In this document: positions 52,380 through 63,404 of the stretch, one piece after another
Position numbering within the stretch: the first letter of the stretch is position 1
How the letters are laid out: every line of letters begins with the position of its first letter
Assembly (NCBI GenBank): GCA_030144725.1
Contig: JASKMD010000027.1
Coordinates: forward strand, 673,796 to 737,795
Source of the DNA: Haematococcus lacustris
Taxonomy: Eukaryota > Chlorophyta > Chlorophyceae > Chlamydomonadales > Haematococcaceae
Direction: 5' to 3'
Length of the DNA: 64,000 bases
Notes under the pieces: model-generated
The model's input: only the letters and a program-made list of their open reading frames with translations
What the model was told of the DNA's origin: nothing
The model's database searches: none
Made by a program: the position numbers and the translations under genes

Positions 52380-53271
52380 TGTATGACCCTGTAGACGAGT
52401 GTCGTAGGACCCTGTAGGCGTGCGGCAGAACCCTGTAGACGTGGGTCACAGGACCCTGTAGCCGTGCGGCAGAACCCTGTAGACGTGTGTCGCAGGACCC
52501 TGTAGGCGTGCGGCAGAACCCTGCAGAAGTGTGTCATAGGACCCTGTAGGCGTGCGGCAGAACCCTGTAGACATGTGTCGCAGGACCCTGTAGCCGTGCG
52601 GCAGAACCCTGTAGACGTGGGTCGCACAACCCTGTAGGCGTGCGGCAGAACCCTGTAGACAAACGTTGCAGGACCCTGTAGGCGTGCGGCAGGACCCTGT
52701 AGACATGTGTCGCAGGACCCTGTAGCCGTGCGGCAGAACCCTGTAGACGTGGGTCGCACAACCCTGTAGGCGTGCGGCAGAACCCTGTAAACAAATGTCG
52801 TAGGACCCTGTAGGCGTGCGGCAGAACCCTGTAGACGTGTGTCGCAGGACCCTGTAGGCATGCGGCAGGACCCTGTGGACAAACGTCGCAGGACCCTGTA
52901 GGCGTGCGGCAGAACCCTGTAGCCTAATGTAGCAGGACCCTGTAGCCGTGCGGCAGAACCCTGTAGCCAAACGTCGCAGGACCCTGTAGGCGTGCGGCAG
53001 AACCCTGTGGCCTAATGTAGCAGGACCCTGTAGGCGTGCGGCAGAACCCTGTAGACGTGGGTCGCACAACCCTGTAGGCGTGCGGCAGGACCCTGTAGAC
53101 ATACGTCGCAGGACCCTGTAGGCGTGCGGCAGGACCCTGTAGACTAATGTCGTACGACCCTGTAGCCGTGCGGCAGAACCCTGTAGCCTAATGTCGCAGG
53201 ACCCTGTAGCCGTGCGGCAGAACCCTGTGGCCTAGGACCCTGTACAGGGTCGGTAGGACCCTGTACAGGGT
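52380..53271 (-). repeat. right minisatellite array after copy B
   Basis: The same array and terminal palindromes as after copy A, shorter by about 88 bases, leading to an identical junction into copy C. Confidence 0.9.
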
Positions 53272-56200
53272 TAGGTAACTTTTCAAATAGTTATAACATC
53301 GCAACAACTTGGAGTTTTTCAATGATTACAACGGCGATGAGTCGGCCTTTCCTGGGGCTATCTGCAGTATGCCTCCCGGGAGGAAATGACGTAGGCGACT
53401 TCCGGCCTTAATCGGCGCGAGTGGAGACAGAGAAGAGGGGGGTGTAGGAGGAAGGGGAGGAGTCGACGGAGGAGGGGACGGAGGTGGTAGTGATGACAGT
53501 GGGAGTGAAGACAGTGATGAGGAAGGGGAAGGGTATCCAGGAGGTCCCGGGGGTCCAGGAGGTCCAGCAGGTCCAGGAGGTCCAGGAGGTCCAGGAGGTC
53601 CGGGGGGTCCAGAGGGGGATGAAGGAGGGGGGGATGGCGCCAGGGCACGTCGAAGCAAGGTGTTCAAGCTAGATGCCAACCTTCACCAACCCGTGTTCAG
53701 GTACTTAGAAATAACAGATATTAGTATCACAAGCAGTGAGTTGTTCAATATAGTAGTTGCTTGTCATTGTGCATGCCATTACAGGAACTGCCCCTTGACA
53801 GGCAAGGACCTGTTGGACAGGCTGAGCCAGCTTTTGGACATGAGGCTGACCAAGGAGCAGATGAAGGGGGTGTTGAAGCTGATCCGTGCGCTACTTGCAA
53901 ACCAGCCTGATCTCAACCTCATCACTAGCTTCTACCAGCTGATGAGTTTGCAGGGCGTCCAGCACGCAAATGAGTACGAGGTGCATGTGTGCAACGCGGG
54001 CAAGGACAACAAGGCCAACAACAAGTACTGCCCAGGCTTCACCTACCCGAAGATACGACGGTGAGATCAGGGGAAAGGGTGTGGATTAGGCTATGCATGC
54101 ATGGCGCATTACACATGGTGTTTGTTGGGGTCAAGGTTGCCTTCATGTGCATGCATGCATAGGTCTGAGTGGCTCGCCCACCAGGATGACAAGTGCGACT
54201 ACTGTGAGACGCCTCGCTTCCATGTGAACAAGAAAAAAGGTGAAACATATCTACATGGGCATGGTGAAGCTCTATTGACACTTGTACAGGTATACATGGG
54301 TTGTATGCTGCCCCTTGCTTGGTTACAGGGAGCCCACAGGAGTTCACCTTGAGGCCTCGGTGGAGCATGTCTCTGTTCGGCTGGGACACAGTGGTGAAGA
54401 ACATCATGGAGCGCAAGGACGTGATGACCTGGTTTAGGCGAGCTCGGGGCGTGGACCCACCTGCTGGCTCTTTCCGGGCAAGTGAGTAGGCATGGGTTGA
54501 CCATGGCATAGAATTGACCGCATAGCCAGGTGATTAGAACAGAGGCATGCATAATGTCATGATGTTGTTGTTTGGCAGGCCCTGCATGGCGAGAGATGCA
54601 GCCCAAGCTACCAGAGGTTGTGGCCACCTCCCCCAACACAGCCCACTTCATGATTGGGGTTGACTGGATGACCATGGGCAAGAACGGCACCTGGTCAGTG
54701 GGTGTGATTCTGTTGAGGCTGCTGGATGTGCCGGCTGAGGTGTGCGGCAAGCGGGCGTGCAGCTCAGTGCTGGCCGTCATCAACGGAGGAAAGCACCAGT
54801 CTCACCTGACAGGCTACATGAAGGCCATCTGCCAGGAAGTCAGCAAGCACATCGAGGGCCCGGGTGACCTGGGTGTGATAGTGGAGCCACACCCAGGCCC
54901 AGGTGTTGATGGTGTGGCTCCCGCCCGTGTTGAGCCTGTCCGCATCCATGGAGTCCCAGTGGTATCGATCGCTGATACCCCAGCCACGTGAGTGAGACAA
55001 AGGCCAACAGCTTGCACCTACAAATGATTCCACCACCTCCCAGTCCAGTCTATCCCAATACAACTTGTACCCTTCCATGTACCACCCACAAACATATTAC
55101 AACCATTGAGGAATGAATTGCGTGATTGTGTGCATGTAGAGCCACTTTGACCAGGGGCATGGGCCACAGCGCCCTGAAGATGTGCTACAACTGCAACATC
55201 AGCAAGCCCCCCAACCCCCCTACAGAGAAGGCGCCCCTTGGCTACGACTCGCCAACGCTGCAGACCCTACCAGGCTCCAACCGGGAGGTATGGAACACTT
55301 GACACACACATCAGCATGTGCTATTGAAATCAGACACAAGGATCACTTGGCACACACCATCCTTGCTTGCGGTGGCGGACTGCAGGAGTATGTGCTCATC
55401 TATGACGTGCGCATGAAGTTCACCCACGAGCAGATCATGAGCCGTGGTGCCCCCTTCATCCATGGGTGGTCCCAAGGCGAACCTAGGGTGGTGGGCTGCC
55501 ACGCCCAGCCCCTCCTGCCCCTGCTGCTGAAACACCTGGACGCCCGGTTGGCCCACCTGGTGCCTGTGTACCACAGCTTCATGTATGGCTTGCTCAAGCA
55601 CCAGCTGGAGTGGTTCATGAGTGCAGATGGCCTTCACATTGATGTGAGGCGTGAGATATTGAAGCGTGGAGCAGCCATTCAATCCCCATCTGACTTGGGA
55701 CGGGACCTGGGAGACCTTGCCAACCGCACGTAAGCCATAATCATGTTGTGCAGTATGTCATAATCATATCACAACTGAATGGCAAGGATGATGACAATGC
55801 AAGGTGCATGTCATGACACGCTTATGATTGCCCTGGTGCTGCAATGCCCATGTCATCATGCAGTGGATGCGCATGGAGGACTACAAGCACTGGTATGTGC
55901 ACTTCTCACCCATCGTGTTGCGGGGCAACCTTTTGCCAGAGCCCTACCGTGGGTTGTGGACAGCCTTGGAGGGCGCTATGCTGCACTACTTGACACCAGG
56001 TAAATAACAAACAAGCATCTACAGGCACGGTCCCATGATGACTAACATATACCTAACAATCCCCCGGTGCATGATGACTAACATATACCTAACAATGAGG
56101 ATTTGTCTGCCCAATTCAGGCTCGGAGAACAGCGCCACACCTGCGGGGATGGCGGCAGGCTATGCACATCTGAAGACCTATGCAGCCAGGTTGGAGCGCT

Positions 56201-56758
56201 GCCGCCGTGATCCTCTGCTTCCAGCTGCGCATGGCGACAACAAGGACAAGCTGTCTGTGCCTACTGACCAAGTCTGCCCAAACCTCCACACAACGGCCTG
56301 CAGGTGAGAGTTTTAACAGTAACATGCAGGCCAACCTTACCAATCAACAATGCATGCATCTGCAGGCAGACCATGCATCAACATGATATCATGGCTGTGG
56401 TGTGCACAGGCTGTACATGCAAGAGAGCAATGTGGGCAGGACATACCTGTTTGGCGAGCTCTGGATCGAGCGTGACCTGCATGAGTTGAAGTCCATCACC
56501 ACCAGCGGCATTCCTGGAGCCCAGCTGGATGCCCACATTGCCATGCGGGTGGCCGGGCATAACGCCAGCAAGAGGCTGCTTGACCGGGCTGAGCCGGAGG
56601 CACAGCAGGACTACAAGGCCCGCCTGAAGGATGAGCTGACACAGGAAGGGCAGCAAGCCCTGCTGCTGGGAGCGGGCAGTGCAGAGTGCCCACTGCAGAA
56701 CAGCCCGGGTGCCATGATGAGGGGCTGCATGAAGGCAGTCCAGGATCTGCAGAAAAGC

Positions 56759-56763
56759 GACGA
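56759..56763. repeat. target-site duplication GACGA (left) of the gypsy element
   Basis: GACGA directly precedes the left LTR and is repeated at 62408-62412 after the right LTR. The empty sites in copies A and B carry a single GACGA in the sequence AAAAGCGACGAGGCCACC. Confidence 0.95.
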
Positions 56764-56990
56764 TGCAACGGTTTGCATGCATGCTTGTCCATGCAGCCCG
56801 GCAGCGGTGGTATTTTTACATGTCATGCACGGTTTAGATATCATCTGTTTTCTGCATGGAACCTTCTAGATATGTGAGACGGTGTGAGCTACCCTGTTAT
56901 AAGCACAGAACAGTTGTTTATGGACATTCCGTGTAAGACGCAAGTGCGTGTCACCGCTCTCCCGGATTCCTGTGGCTTCTCCCCGTTACA
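56764..56990 (+). repeat. 5' LTR
   Basis: Begins TGCAACGG and ends CCGTTACA, near-perfect inverted ends with the TG...CA rule. It contains a TATAAG box at about 56899-56904 and the algal polyadenylation signal TGTAA at 56932-56936, so U3, R and U5 functions fit in 227 bases. By eye it is identical to the 3' LTR. Confidence 0.96.
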
Positions 56991-56993
56991 TAT

Positions 56994-57013
56994 TGGTGCC
57001 CTCAATCGGGACA
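56994..57013 (+). promoter_or_regulatory. primer-binding site
   Basis: TGGTGCCCTCAATCGGGAC starts three bases after the LTR. TGG pairs with a tRNA 3' CCA and the rest could pair with an acceptor/T-arm. The tRNA is not identified. Confidence 0.65.
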
Positions 57014-57041
57014 AACCGCCTTAACTACGGAGACTAGAGAC

Positions 57042-57965
57042 TTGATGGAGGAACTATCGCCCATTGCGTATCAAGTCTCCGAGCTCATGCGCCAAGTCGG
57101 CGAGCTCACTCTTTTGACCGGCAGCCTGCGGCAGCAATTCGAGCACTTCGTCACAACGCAGCCCGTTGCTACCCCCGCTTCAACACCTCTAGAACTTTCT
57201 GGACAGTCCGCCCCTCCCGCCCCTCCCGCAGCCACCTCCGTTCCGCTACCTTTTCGGCCCCCTCCACCACCGTCCTTCTGTGGGACCCCCAACGCGGACG
57301 CGGGTCAATGGCTGTGGCGCATCGACAACCATTTTGACCTTTTCGCCATGCCTGCCCAACAACGGCTGTTGGCTGTTGCTTCCTACCTCGACGGCGCTGC
57401 CCTCACCTGGTACCGCAGCCTGCTGTCCAGCCAGGCCCTCAGCTCTTGGGACAGTTTCAAAGCCAATTTCACGCGCCAGTTTACTCCTGTGAACCAGCAG
57501 CGGCATGCAAGGGATCAGCTGGCAGCCTGCCATCAGATCACATCAGCCCGGCAATACATCATGGAGTTCAGCAATCATTGCCTCCTCATCTCTGACTTGT
57601 CTCCTGCTGAGAAACTGGATCGTTTCCTTAGAGGTCTCAAGCCGGCTGTGAGGCGGGAGTTGGAGCTGAGGGAGCCTACCTCTTTTGAGGAGGCTGCCGC
57701 CATGGCTGACCGCGTTGATGCTATCACCTTTGGCAGCCGCCCACGCCTCCTCAAGCTCCCAGAATCTCAACCAGTGGCTGCCATGGAGCTTGATGCCCTG
57801 CAGATCAGCAAGGGCCCCCGCTTATCAGCGGCTGAGCGCCAACAATTGCGTGATTTGGGAGCTTGCTTCTATTGCCGCAAGCCTGGCCACCTAATGAAGG
57901 ACTGTCCCAACAAGCCACCACGCCCAAACGACGTTGGGGGCGTGCGGGAGGCAGCCCGCCGCTGA
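57042..57965 (+). CDS. gag: gypsy Gag
   Basis: 307 residues from the ATG at 57042 to TGA. An N-terminal coiled-coil-like helix and a Pro-rich linker precede the Retrotrans_gag capsid region ([30 protein letters not shown]). Near the C-terminus is a CCHC zinc knuckle, C275-x2-C-x4-H-x4-C ([14 protein letters not shown]). It forms the virus-like particle in the cytoplasm and packages RNA. Its last 103 bases overlap pol in the -1 frame. Confidence 0.93.
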   Translation: MMEELSPIAYQVSELMRQVGELTLLTGSLRQQFEHFVTTQPVATPASTPLELSGQSAPPAPPAATSVPLPFRPPPPPSFCGTPNADAGQWLWRIDNHFDLFAMPAQQRLLAVASYLDGAALTWYRSLLSSQALSSWDSFKANFTRQFTPVNQQRHARDQLAACHQITSARQYIMEFSNHCLLISDLSPAEKLDRFLRGLKPAVRRELELREPTSFEEAAAMADRVDAITFGSRPRLLKLPESQPVAAMELDALQISKGPRLSAAERQQLRDLGACFYCRKPGHLMKDCPNKPPRPNDVGGVREAARR

Positions 57966-60900
57966 GCCCACCATCCCTTCTGCCACCCTCTTCCTTAACT
58001 CCTCGCTTTGAGCTGGCTCCTCGTGTTCCCTACCACCTACCTCAACTCCCCGCTCCTCTTCCTCGGCCTCCTCCCCTTCGTCCTCCTCCACCTCCTCTTC
58101 CTCGGGCTCCTTCTCCCCGGCCTCTTCCCCCTCCTCTTCGGCCTCTTCTCCGTGCCCCCTACTGGCTACCCACACTCCCTCTTCCTCCTACACCACAACC
58201 CTCTCTTCCCTCTCCACGTTTCCGTGCCCCGCTCTTCTGCCTTACTGCGCCCTGCCAGGCCCGCGGTGCTAAGTGCCCTCCACGCAGCCCCCTTCCTCAG
58301 CAGTCAGCTCAGCCCATGGGCAGCTCCAAGTCTCCGGGACAGCCTACTCTGGCTGTAGAGTCCTCCCCATGCCCATCCGCACCTGTGGGCAGTGGTACTC
58401 CGTGTCACTCCTCGTCGCCTAGCCTGTCAGAGCCCCTAGTCATGTCGTCGCTCTCCGTGGACTCCAAGCCTTTCATCCTCCATGGAACCTTCTCTGGACA
58501 CCGTGCTCGTTTCCTGCTGGACAGTGGTGCCACGGGCAACATTGTCAGCAGCCGCTTCTTGCAGCAAGCCGGCCTGCGCATGGCGGGCAAAGCTGCTCCT
58601 GGCCGTCTGCTCCTTCCTGGGCCCTCCCCTTCCTACCTTCCCACCTACGAGCTTTCCCACTGCACGGTACACCTCTCTACCTACCATGATCGGGTGCCTT
58701 TCGTTATGGCTGATATCAGCAACGCCGACTACGATGTGGTGTTGGGCAAGCCATGGCTCACAGCGAAGAACCCTGATATTGACTGGCCTCTCGAGCGCAT
58801 CACTCTCCGCCATGCCGGGGTCGTACACACCCTAGCTGCTCCACCTTCTCCTGCCCCCAACCCCTCAGCCTCCCAGCTGTTGTCACCTGCGCGCTTCCGC
58901 AAAGCCGCCCGCAAGGACGCCGTATTCGTGGCAGTTCTCACGGACTCAAGTCCTCCCCTTTCACCCTCTCCAGCTGTGCCCTCCTCCCACACTTCAACCT
59001 CAACCTCCCCGCCACCTGCTCAACCACAGTGGCCCCCTTCTCTTCCCCCAAGCGCTACCGCCCTACTATCTGAGCACATCGAGGTCTTTCCCAAGGAGCT
59101 TCCATCCGTGCATGATCTACCACATCGCTCTGTTGATCATGTGATCCAGCTAGAATCCGGCACCCCTCCCAACCGCCCTGTCTATCGCATGTCTCAAGAG
59201 GAGCTAGACGAGCTCAAGCGGCAACTGGACGAACTCCTAGCCAAGGGCTACATCAGGCCATCCACGTCACCTTTTGGCTCTGCAGTCCTCTTTGTGCGCA
59301 AGAAAGACGGGAGCCTGCGCTTGTGCGTAGACTACCGGGCCCTAAACCAGCTGACCATCAAGAATCGCTATCCCCTTCCCCGCATTGACGACCTCCTGGA
59401 CCAGCTGGCTGGTGCTAGAGTCTTTTCCAAGATTGACCTCAAGTCTGGGTACCATCAGATCCGAGTGGCCGAGGCTGACATCCACAAAACAGCATTCCGT
59501 ACCCGCTACGGCCACTATGAATACACCGTCATGCCATTTGGCCTGTGCAACGCTCCCGCCACCTTTCAACGCCTCATGAACGACATCTTCCGCCCACACT
59601 TGGATCAATTTGTACTAGTCTACCTGGACGACATTCTCATTTACTCCCGGTCTGAGGCTGAGCACCTGGAGCACCTCCGCACCGTTCTAGGCCTCCTTCG
59701 CCAACACCAGCTATATGCCAACCTCTCCAAGTGCGCCTTCTTCCTTCCCTCTATGGACTTCCTGGGTCACATCATCTCGGCTGCGGGCATCCATCCTGAC
59801 CCAGCTAAGATTCGTGCCATGGTTGAATGGCCGGTACCCCGCAATCTCAACGACCTCCGCTCTTTCCTCGGCAGTGCCAATTACTATCGTCGCCACATCC
59901 ACCACCATGCCCACCTCATCCTTCCCCTCACCAACCTCCTCAAGGCCGAGACACCATGGTCATGGGGCCCAGAACAACAAGAGGCTTTTGAGCGTGTCAA
60001 AGCTGCCCTAGCTAGCAACCCCGTGGTGCGCCCCCCAGACTTCCCCCGGCCTTTCACCGTGAAGACGGATGCGTCGTTGTATGCCATTGGAGCAGTGCTA
60101 TCACAACGGGACGACAATGGCGCTGAGTACGTCGTGGCATATGAGTCACGCAAGCTTCAGCCCGCGGAGATCAACTACCCTACCCACGATCGCGAGCTAC
60201 TCGCTGTGGTGCATGCCCTTAATCTTTGGCGTCACTACCTTCTGGGTCGGCCTTTCACCATTGAGACGGACAACTGCCCGATCACTCACATCATGACCCA
60301 ACCGCATCTCAGCGCTCGACAACTTCGTTGGACCCAACTGCTGGCCCCTTACTCCTTTACCCTGGTGCACAAGGCTGGCAAGACACACATTGTGCCAGAT
60401 GCGCTCTCCCGACGGCCTGACTACCAGTTATCAGCCCTCTCCGTTGCCACCCCGGACTCTGCCTTCTTCGCTACCTATGACCACCATGCCCCACAAGACG
60501 CCGCCTACCAAGCAGCTTTTTCTCATACTCTTTCCCACAACCCCTCTGGCCCCTCCTCTTGGCACCTACGAGTCATAGATGGGCGCTTATATACAGCTTC
60601 TGAGCCCCCCCGCCTCTACGTCCCAGCCTCACCTCTCCGCTCCCAGTTGCTCCATGAGGCGCATGATGCAGTCACCTCGGCTCATCTAGGCCGTGCCAAA
60701 ACCCTGGAACGCTTGCAGCGACACTTCTATTGGCCCCAAATGGAGCAGACAGTGCGCGAATATGTGAGGACCTGCGACCAGTGCCAACGGAACAAGGCCA
60801 CCAACCAAGTTCCTCCTGGGCTGCTTCAACCTCTTCCCATTCCCAACCGCAACTGGCAACATGTCAGTATGGATTTCATCGGCCCCCTTCCTCCTACTTC

Positions 60901-62179
60901 TCACGGCTACGACATGATCGTTACAGTTGTGGACAAGTTAAGCAAGATGTTACACCTTATCCCTACCACTGCCACTGCCACCGCCCCTGACATCGCCAAG
61001 CTTTTCTTCGACCATGTTTTCAAGCACCATGGGCTACCTGAGGCAATTGTCTCTGACAGAGATCCAAAGTTTACTTCGGACTTCTGGACATCCCTCTTTC
61101 ACCTCACCGGCACTCGCCTACTCATGTCCTCTGCCTACCATCCCCAAACAGACGGGCAATCAGAGCGCGCCAACCGGACAGTGGAGGATATGCTACGACC
61201 ATACATCAACCACCACAAGACAGATTGGGACCAGCATCTAGCCGCTGTGGAGTTTGCATACAACAGCTCTACCCATGTTGGCACAGGCTTCTCCCCTTTC
61301 TACCTCAATTACGGCCACCACCCCCGCACACCTGAGGCTTTGTTGCAGCCCCCCTCCACTCTTGTTCCCAGCCCCACTGCTGACGCCTTTGTCACCACCA
61401 TGCGCTCCAACATCGACACAGCCAAGGCAGCCCTGCAGCGTGCGGTTGACAAGCAAAAGCAACAGGCGGATAAGCACCGCCGTCATCTTGAGTTCAACGT
61501 GGGTGATAAGGTGCTCCTCTCTACTGCCACCCTTAACCTCAAGACGCCTAGCAACAGCGCCAAGCTACAACCCCGCTATGTTGGCCCCTTCAAGGTTCTG
61601 ACCAAGATATCACCTGTGGCTTACAAGCTGGACCTACCCACCACGATGAGAATCACACCCACCTTCCACATCTCCAAGCTGCGGCCGTACCTTACCACCA
61701 GCTCCTTCCCTGACCGCCATGTTGACCTGCAACCACTACCCCAACTGGAGGACGGTGAGGAGTACTTCACCATTGAAGCCATCTTGGGACGACGCTGCAA
61801 TGACTCCCAGCATGCTTTTCAATACCTTGTGAAGTGGAAGGGCTACGACGACTCGTTCAACTCGTGGGAATGGGGCCCAGCATTGGCCGAACAAGAGGAC
61901 GTGGCTGCGATGATCAGAGACTACACGGCTCGCCACCACGTACCTCCAGACAAGCCGGTAGACGACGACCCTGCATGCCAGATTTGCGCGAGCCGCGCTA
62001 GCCACCCTCCCATGTTACTTTGCGACAAGTGTGACCAAGGTTATCACATCACCTGCCTCACTCCACCTTTACGTAGTGTTCCTAAAGGAGCATGGCTATG
62101 TCATGAGTGCAGGCGGAACAGTGTGCGGAGGTCACGGCGGTTAAATGTTTCGGGGCGCAACATTTCAGGGAGGGGGTGA
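57863..62179 (+). CDS. pol: gypsy Pol: protease, RT, RNase H, integrase, chromodomain, PHD finger
   Basis: An open frame in -1 relative to gag, entered by frameshifting at 57929 and not from an ATG. It has a long Pro-rich linker; an aspartic protease (LLDSGATG, D220); RT ([31 protein letters not shown] 587-590); RNase H ([13 protein letters not shown], about 735); integrase HHCC (HLGRAKTL...CDQC, about 934-976) with D,D35E ([23 protein letters not shown]) and GPF motif; a chromodomain ([13 protein letters not shown]...YLVKWKGY, about 1298-1360); and a PHD finger (C1372-x2-C...CDKCDQGYH...CHEC). The last two should read histone marks and steer integration. The stop codon lies within the polypurine tract. 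Confidence 0.93.
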   Translation: MLLLPQAWPPNEGLSQQATTPKRRWGRAGGSPPLSPPSLLPPSSLTPRFELAPRVPYHLPQLPAPLPRPPPLRPPPPPLPRAPSPRPLPPPLRPLLRAPYWLPTLPLPPTPQPSLPSPRFRAPLFCLTAPCQARGAKCPPRSPLPQQSAQPMGSSKSPGQPTLAVESSPCPSAPVGSGTPCHSSSPSLSEPLVMSSLSVDSKPFILHGTFSGHRARFLLDSGATGNIVSSRFLQQAGLRMAGKAAPGRLLLPGPSPSYLPTYELSHCTVHLSTYHDRVPFVMADISNADYDVVLGKPWLTAKNPDIDWPLERITLRHAGVVHTLAAPPSPAPNPSASQLLSPARFRKAARKDAVFVAVLTDSSPPLSPSPAVPSSHTSTSTSPPPAQPQWPPSLPPSATALLSEHIEVFPKELPSVHDLPHRSVDHVIQLESGTPPNRPVYRMSQEELDELKRQLDELLAKGYIRPSTSPFGSAVLFVRKKDGSLRLCVDYRALNQLTIKNRYPLPRIDDLLDQLAGARVFSKIDLKSGYHQIRVAEADIHKTAFRTRYGHYEYTVMPFGLCNAPATFQRLMNDIFRPHLDQFVLVYLDDILIYSRSEAEHLEHLRTVLGLLRQHQLYANLSKCAFFLPSMDFLGHIISAAGIHPDPAKIRAMVEWPVPRNLNDLRSFLGSANYYRRHIHHHAHLILPLTNLLKAETPWSWGPEQQEAFERVKAALASNPVVRPPDFPRPFTVKTDASLYAIGAVLSQRDDNGAEYVVAYESRKLQPAEINYPTHDRELLAVVHALNLWRHYLLGRPFTIETDNCPITHIMTQPHLSARQLRWTQLLAPYSFTLVHKAGKTHIVPDALSRRPDYQLSALSVATPDSAFFATYDHHAPQDAAYQAAFSHTLSHNPSGPSSWHLRVIDGRLYTASEPPRLYVPASPLRSQLLHEAHDAVTSAHLGRAKTLERLQRHFYWPQMEQTVREYVRTCDQCQRNKATNQVPPGLLQPLPIPNRNWQHVSMDFIGPLPPTSHGYDMIVTVVDKLSKMLHLIPTTATATAPDIAKLFFDHVFKHHGLPEAIVSDRDPKFTSDFWTSLFHLTGTRLLMSSAYHPQTDGQSERANRTVEDMLRPYINHHKTDWDQHLAAVEFAYNSSTHVGTGFSPFYLNYGHHPRTPEALLQPPSTLVPSPTADAFVTTMRSNIDTAKAALQRAVDKQKQQADKHRRHLEFNVGDKVLLSTATLNLKTPSNSAKLQPRYVGPFKVLTKISPVAYKLDLPTTMRITPTFHISKLRPYLTTSSFPDRHVDLQPLPQLEDGEEYFTIEAILGRRCNDSQHAFQYLVKWKGYDDSFNSWEWGPALAEQEDVAAMIRDYTARHHVPPDKPVDDDPACQICASRASHPPMLLCDKCDQGYHITCLTPPLRSVPKGAWLCHECRRNSVRRSRRLNVSGRNISGRG
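57923..57929 (+). promoter_or_regulatory. -1 programmed frameshift site CCCAAAC
   Basis: The heptamer C-CCA-AAC is in the Gag frame in X-XXY-YYZ register, within the gag/pol overlap. Downstream, GCGGG-AGGCAG-CCCGC (about 57943-57958) can form a stem. Slippage puts ribosomes into the pol frame ([10 protein letters not shown]). The site is strongly supported by register; the structure is inferred. Confidence 0.8.
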
Positions 62180-62180
62180 A
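62166..62180 (+). promoter_or_regulatory. polypurine tract
   Basis: AGGGAGGGGGTGAA directly abuts the 3' LTR and would prime plus-strand DNA. The pol stop codon TGA (62177-62179) is part of it. Confidence 0.85.
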
Positions 62181-62407
62181 TGCAACGGTTTGCATGCATG
62201 CTTGTCCATGCAGCCCGGCAGCGGTGGTATTTTTACATGTCATGCACGGTTTAGATATCATCTGTTTTCTGCATGGAACCTTCTAGATATGTGAGACGGT
62301 GTGAGCTACCCTGTTATAAGCACAGAACAGTTGTTTATGGACATTCCGTGTAAGACGCAAGTGCGTGTCACCGCTCTCCCGGATTCCTGTGGCTTCTCCC
62401 CGTTACA
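62181..62407 (+). repeat. 3' LTR
   Basis: 227 bases identical to the 5' LTR, from TGCAACGG to CCGTTACA, followed by the GACGA target duplication. Confidence 0.96.
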
Positions 62408-63404
62408 GACGAGGCCACCCCATGGCGGCCATGGCACGTCAAGCAGGTGTTCGGTGAGGCCCTAAATGCAAGGGAGGCAGAGGAGGAGGCCAAGGAGGCT
62501 CCACGGGTCGCTGCACCCCCGTATCCAGTGCGGTACTACCAGCGAGCAGACTGCAATGGCACCATTGTGTTCAGCAGTGTGTACAAACGCCCCTCAACCC
62601 GCAACAACACCTGGGTCAGCATCCCGTTCAGGCTCGATGACGACAAGTGGGCCATTTGGGCTGGCCATGTGCAGTTCTGGGTTCGTTTGGAGCACCCCAA
62701 GCTGCCTGGGGTGTTCCTACGCCTAGCAGTCAGCCGCATCTACTTGACCCGCCCTACATCCCACCCCTCATGTTTGGCAGCAACTGGTCAGGCTGTTCCC
62801 AGGCCACAGCAAGCAGCAGGAGCTGGAGCAGCGGCTAACGCAGGAGGTCAGGGGGGGGGAGAGCCACCAGGAGACGGAGATGCAGAAGGGGCTGCTGGGC
62901 CCAGCGGTATAGGTGGGCCACAGCAGCACAGGTCAGCAAAGCGTGGGGTGGAGCAGGCAGCAGCGGAGGCAGCCAGCACAGGTGGCACCAGGAAGTCCCA
63001 GAGGCTTGCAGCCGGTGCATCACAGCGGCAGGCTGACCCCCATCCACCTGTTGAGGACCGCCCGCAGCAGTCAGCCATGGGCAGCATGCACCAGGGCTAT
63101 GGAGATCAGCATTGGTATATGTATGATGCCACCAAGATCTTCACAGTCTTTGTGACCAGCTTTGAGGATGGGGAGGGCTACGGCCGTATGTTCTTTGTGC
63201 CAGCGCACAGCCTCAGCCGCAGCTAGTCATACATCAATCACGGTGCTGCACCTAGTAAGAACGGATGACAGAATAGATGCTCGTAATGATGTTCCTGTTC
63301 TGTGGTTCCCGGGGCTGCGTCACTGTCATGTTGCTGCTGCAGCCACTGTCACACCATCAGCAACTAGTGATAGAATGCCTTAGCTACCTAGCGGTGTGAC
63401 CTGT

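Larger units (their letters stand above)
56764..62407 (+). mobile_element. intact Ty3/gypsy chromovirus LTR retrotransposon
   Basis: 5644 bases with identical 227-bp LTRs, a primer-binding site, gag, -1 frameshifted pol and a polypurine tract. It has a 5-bp target duplication and lies inside exon 11 of transposase copy C. Intact frames and identical LTRs indicate very recent insertion. Confidence 0.96.
53423..63226 (+). pseudogene. Tnp2-like transposase, copy C (truncated, frameshifted, split by gypsy element)
   Basis: It matches copy B at offset 5374 through exon 8 (55386-55729). Exon 9 (55864-55999) has lost one G (GGATGCGCATGG against GGATGGCGCATGG in A and B), shifting the frame. Exon 10 is 56120-56303 and exon 11 starts at 56410. 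Exon 11 is split at 56763 by the chromovirus and resumes at 62413, ending at the stop 63224-63226. It lacks the same 5' part as copy B. Few other changes are visible, so duplication, deletion and insertion are all recent. Confidence 0.8.

Noticed and set aside
56690..56877. New chimeric frame at the gypsy left junction
   Set aside because: The frame simply reads from transposase exon 11 into the LTR and stops; no sign of function.
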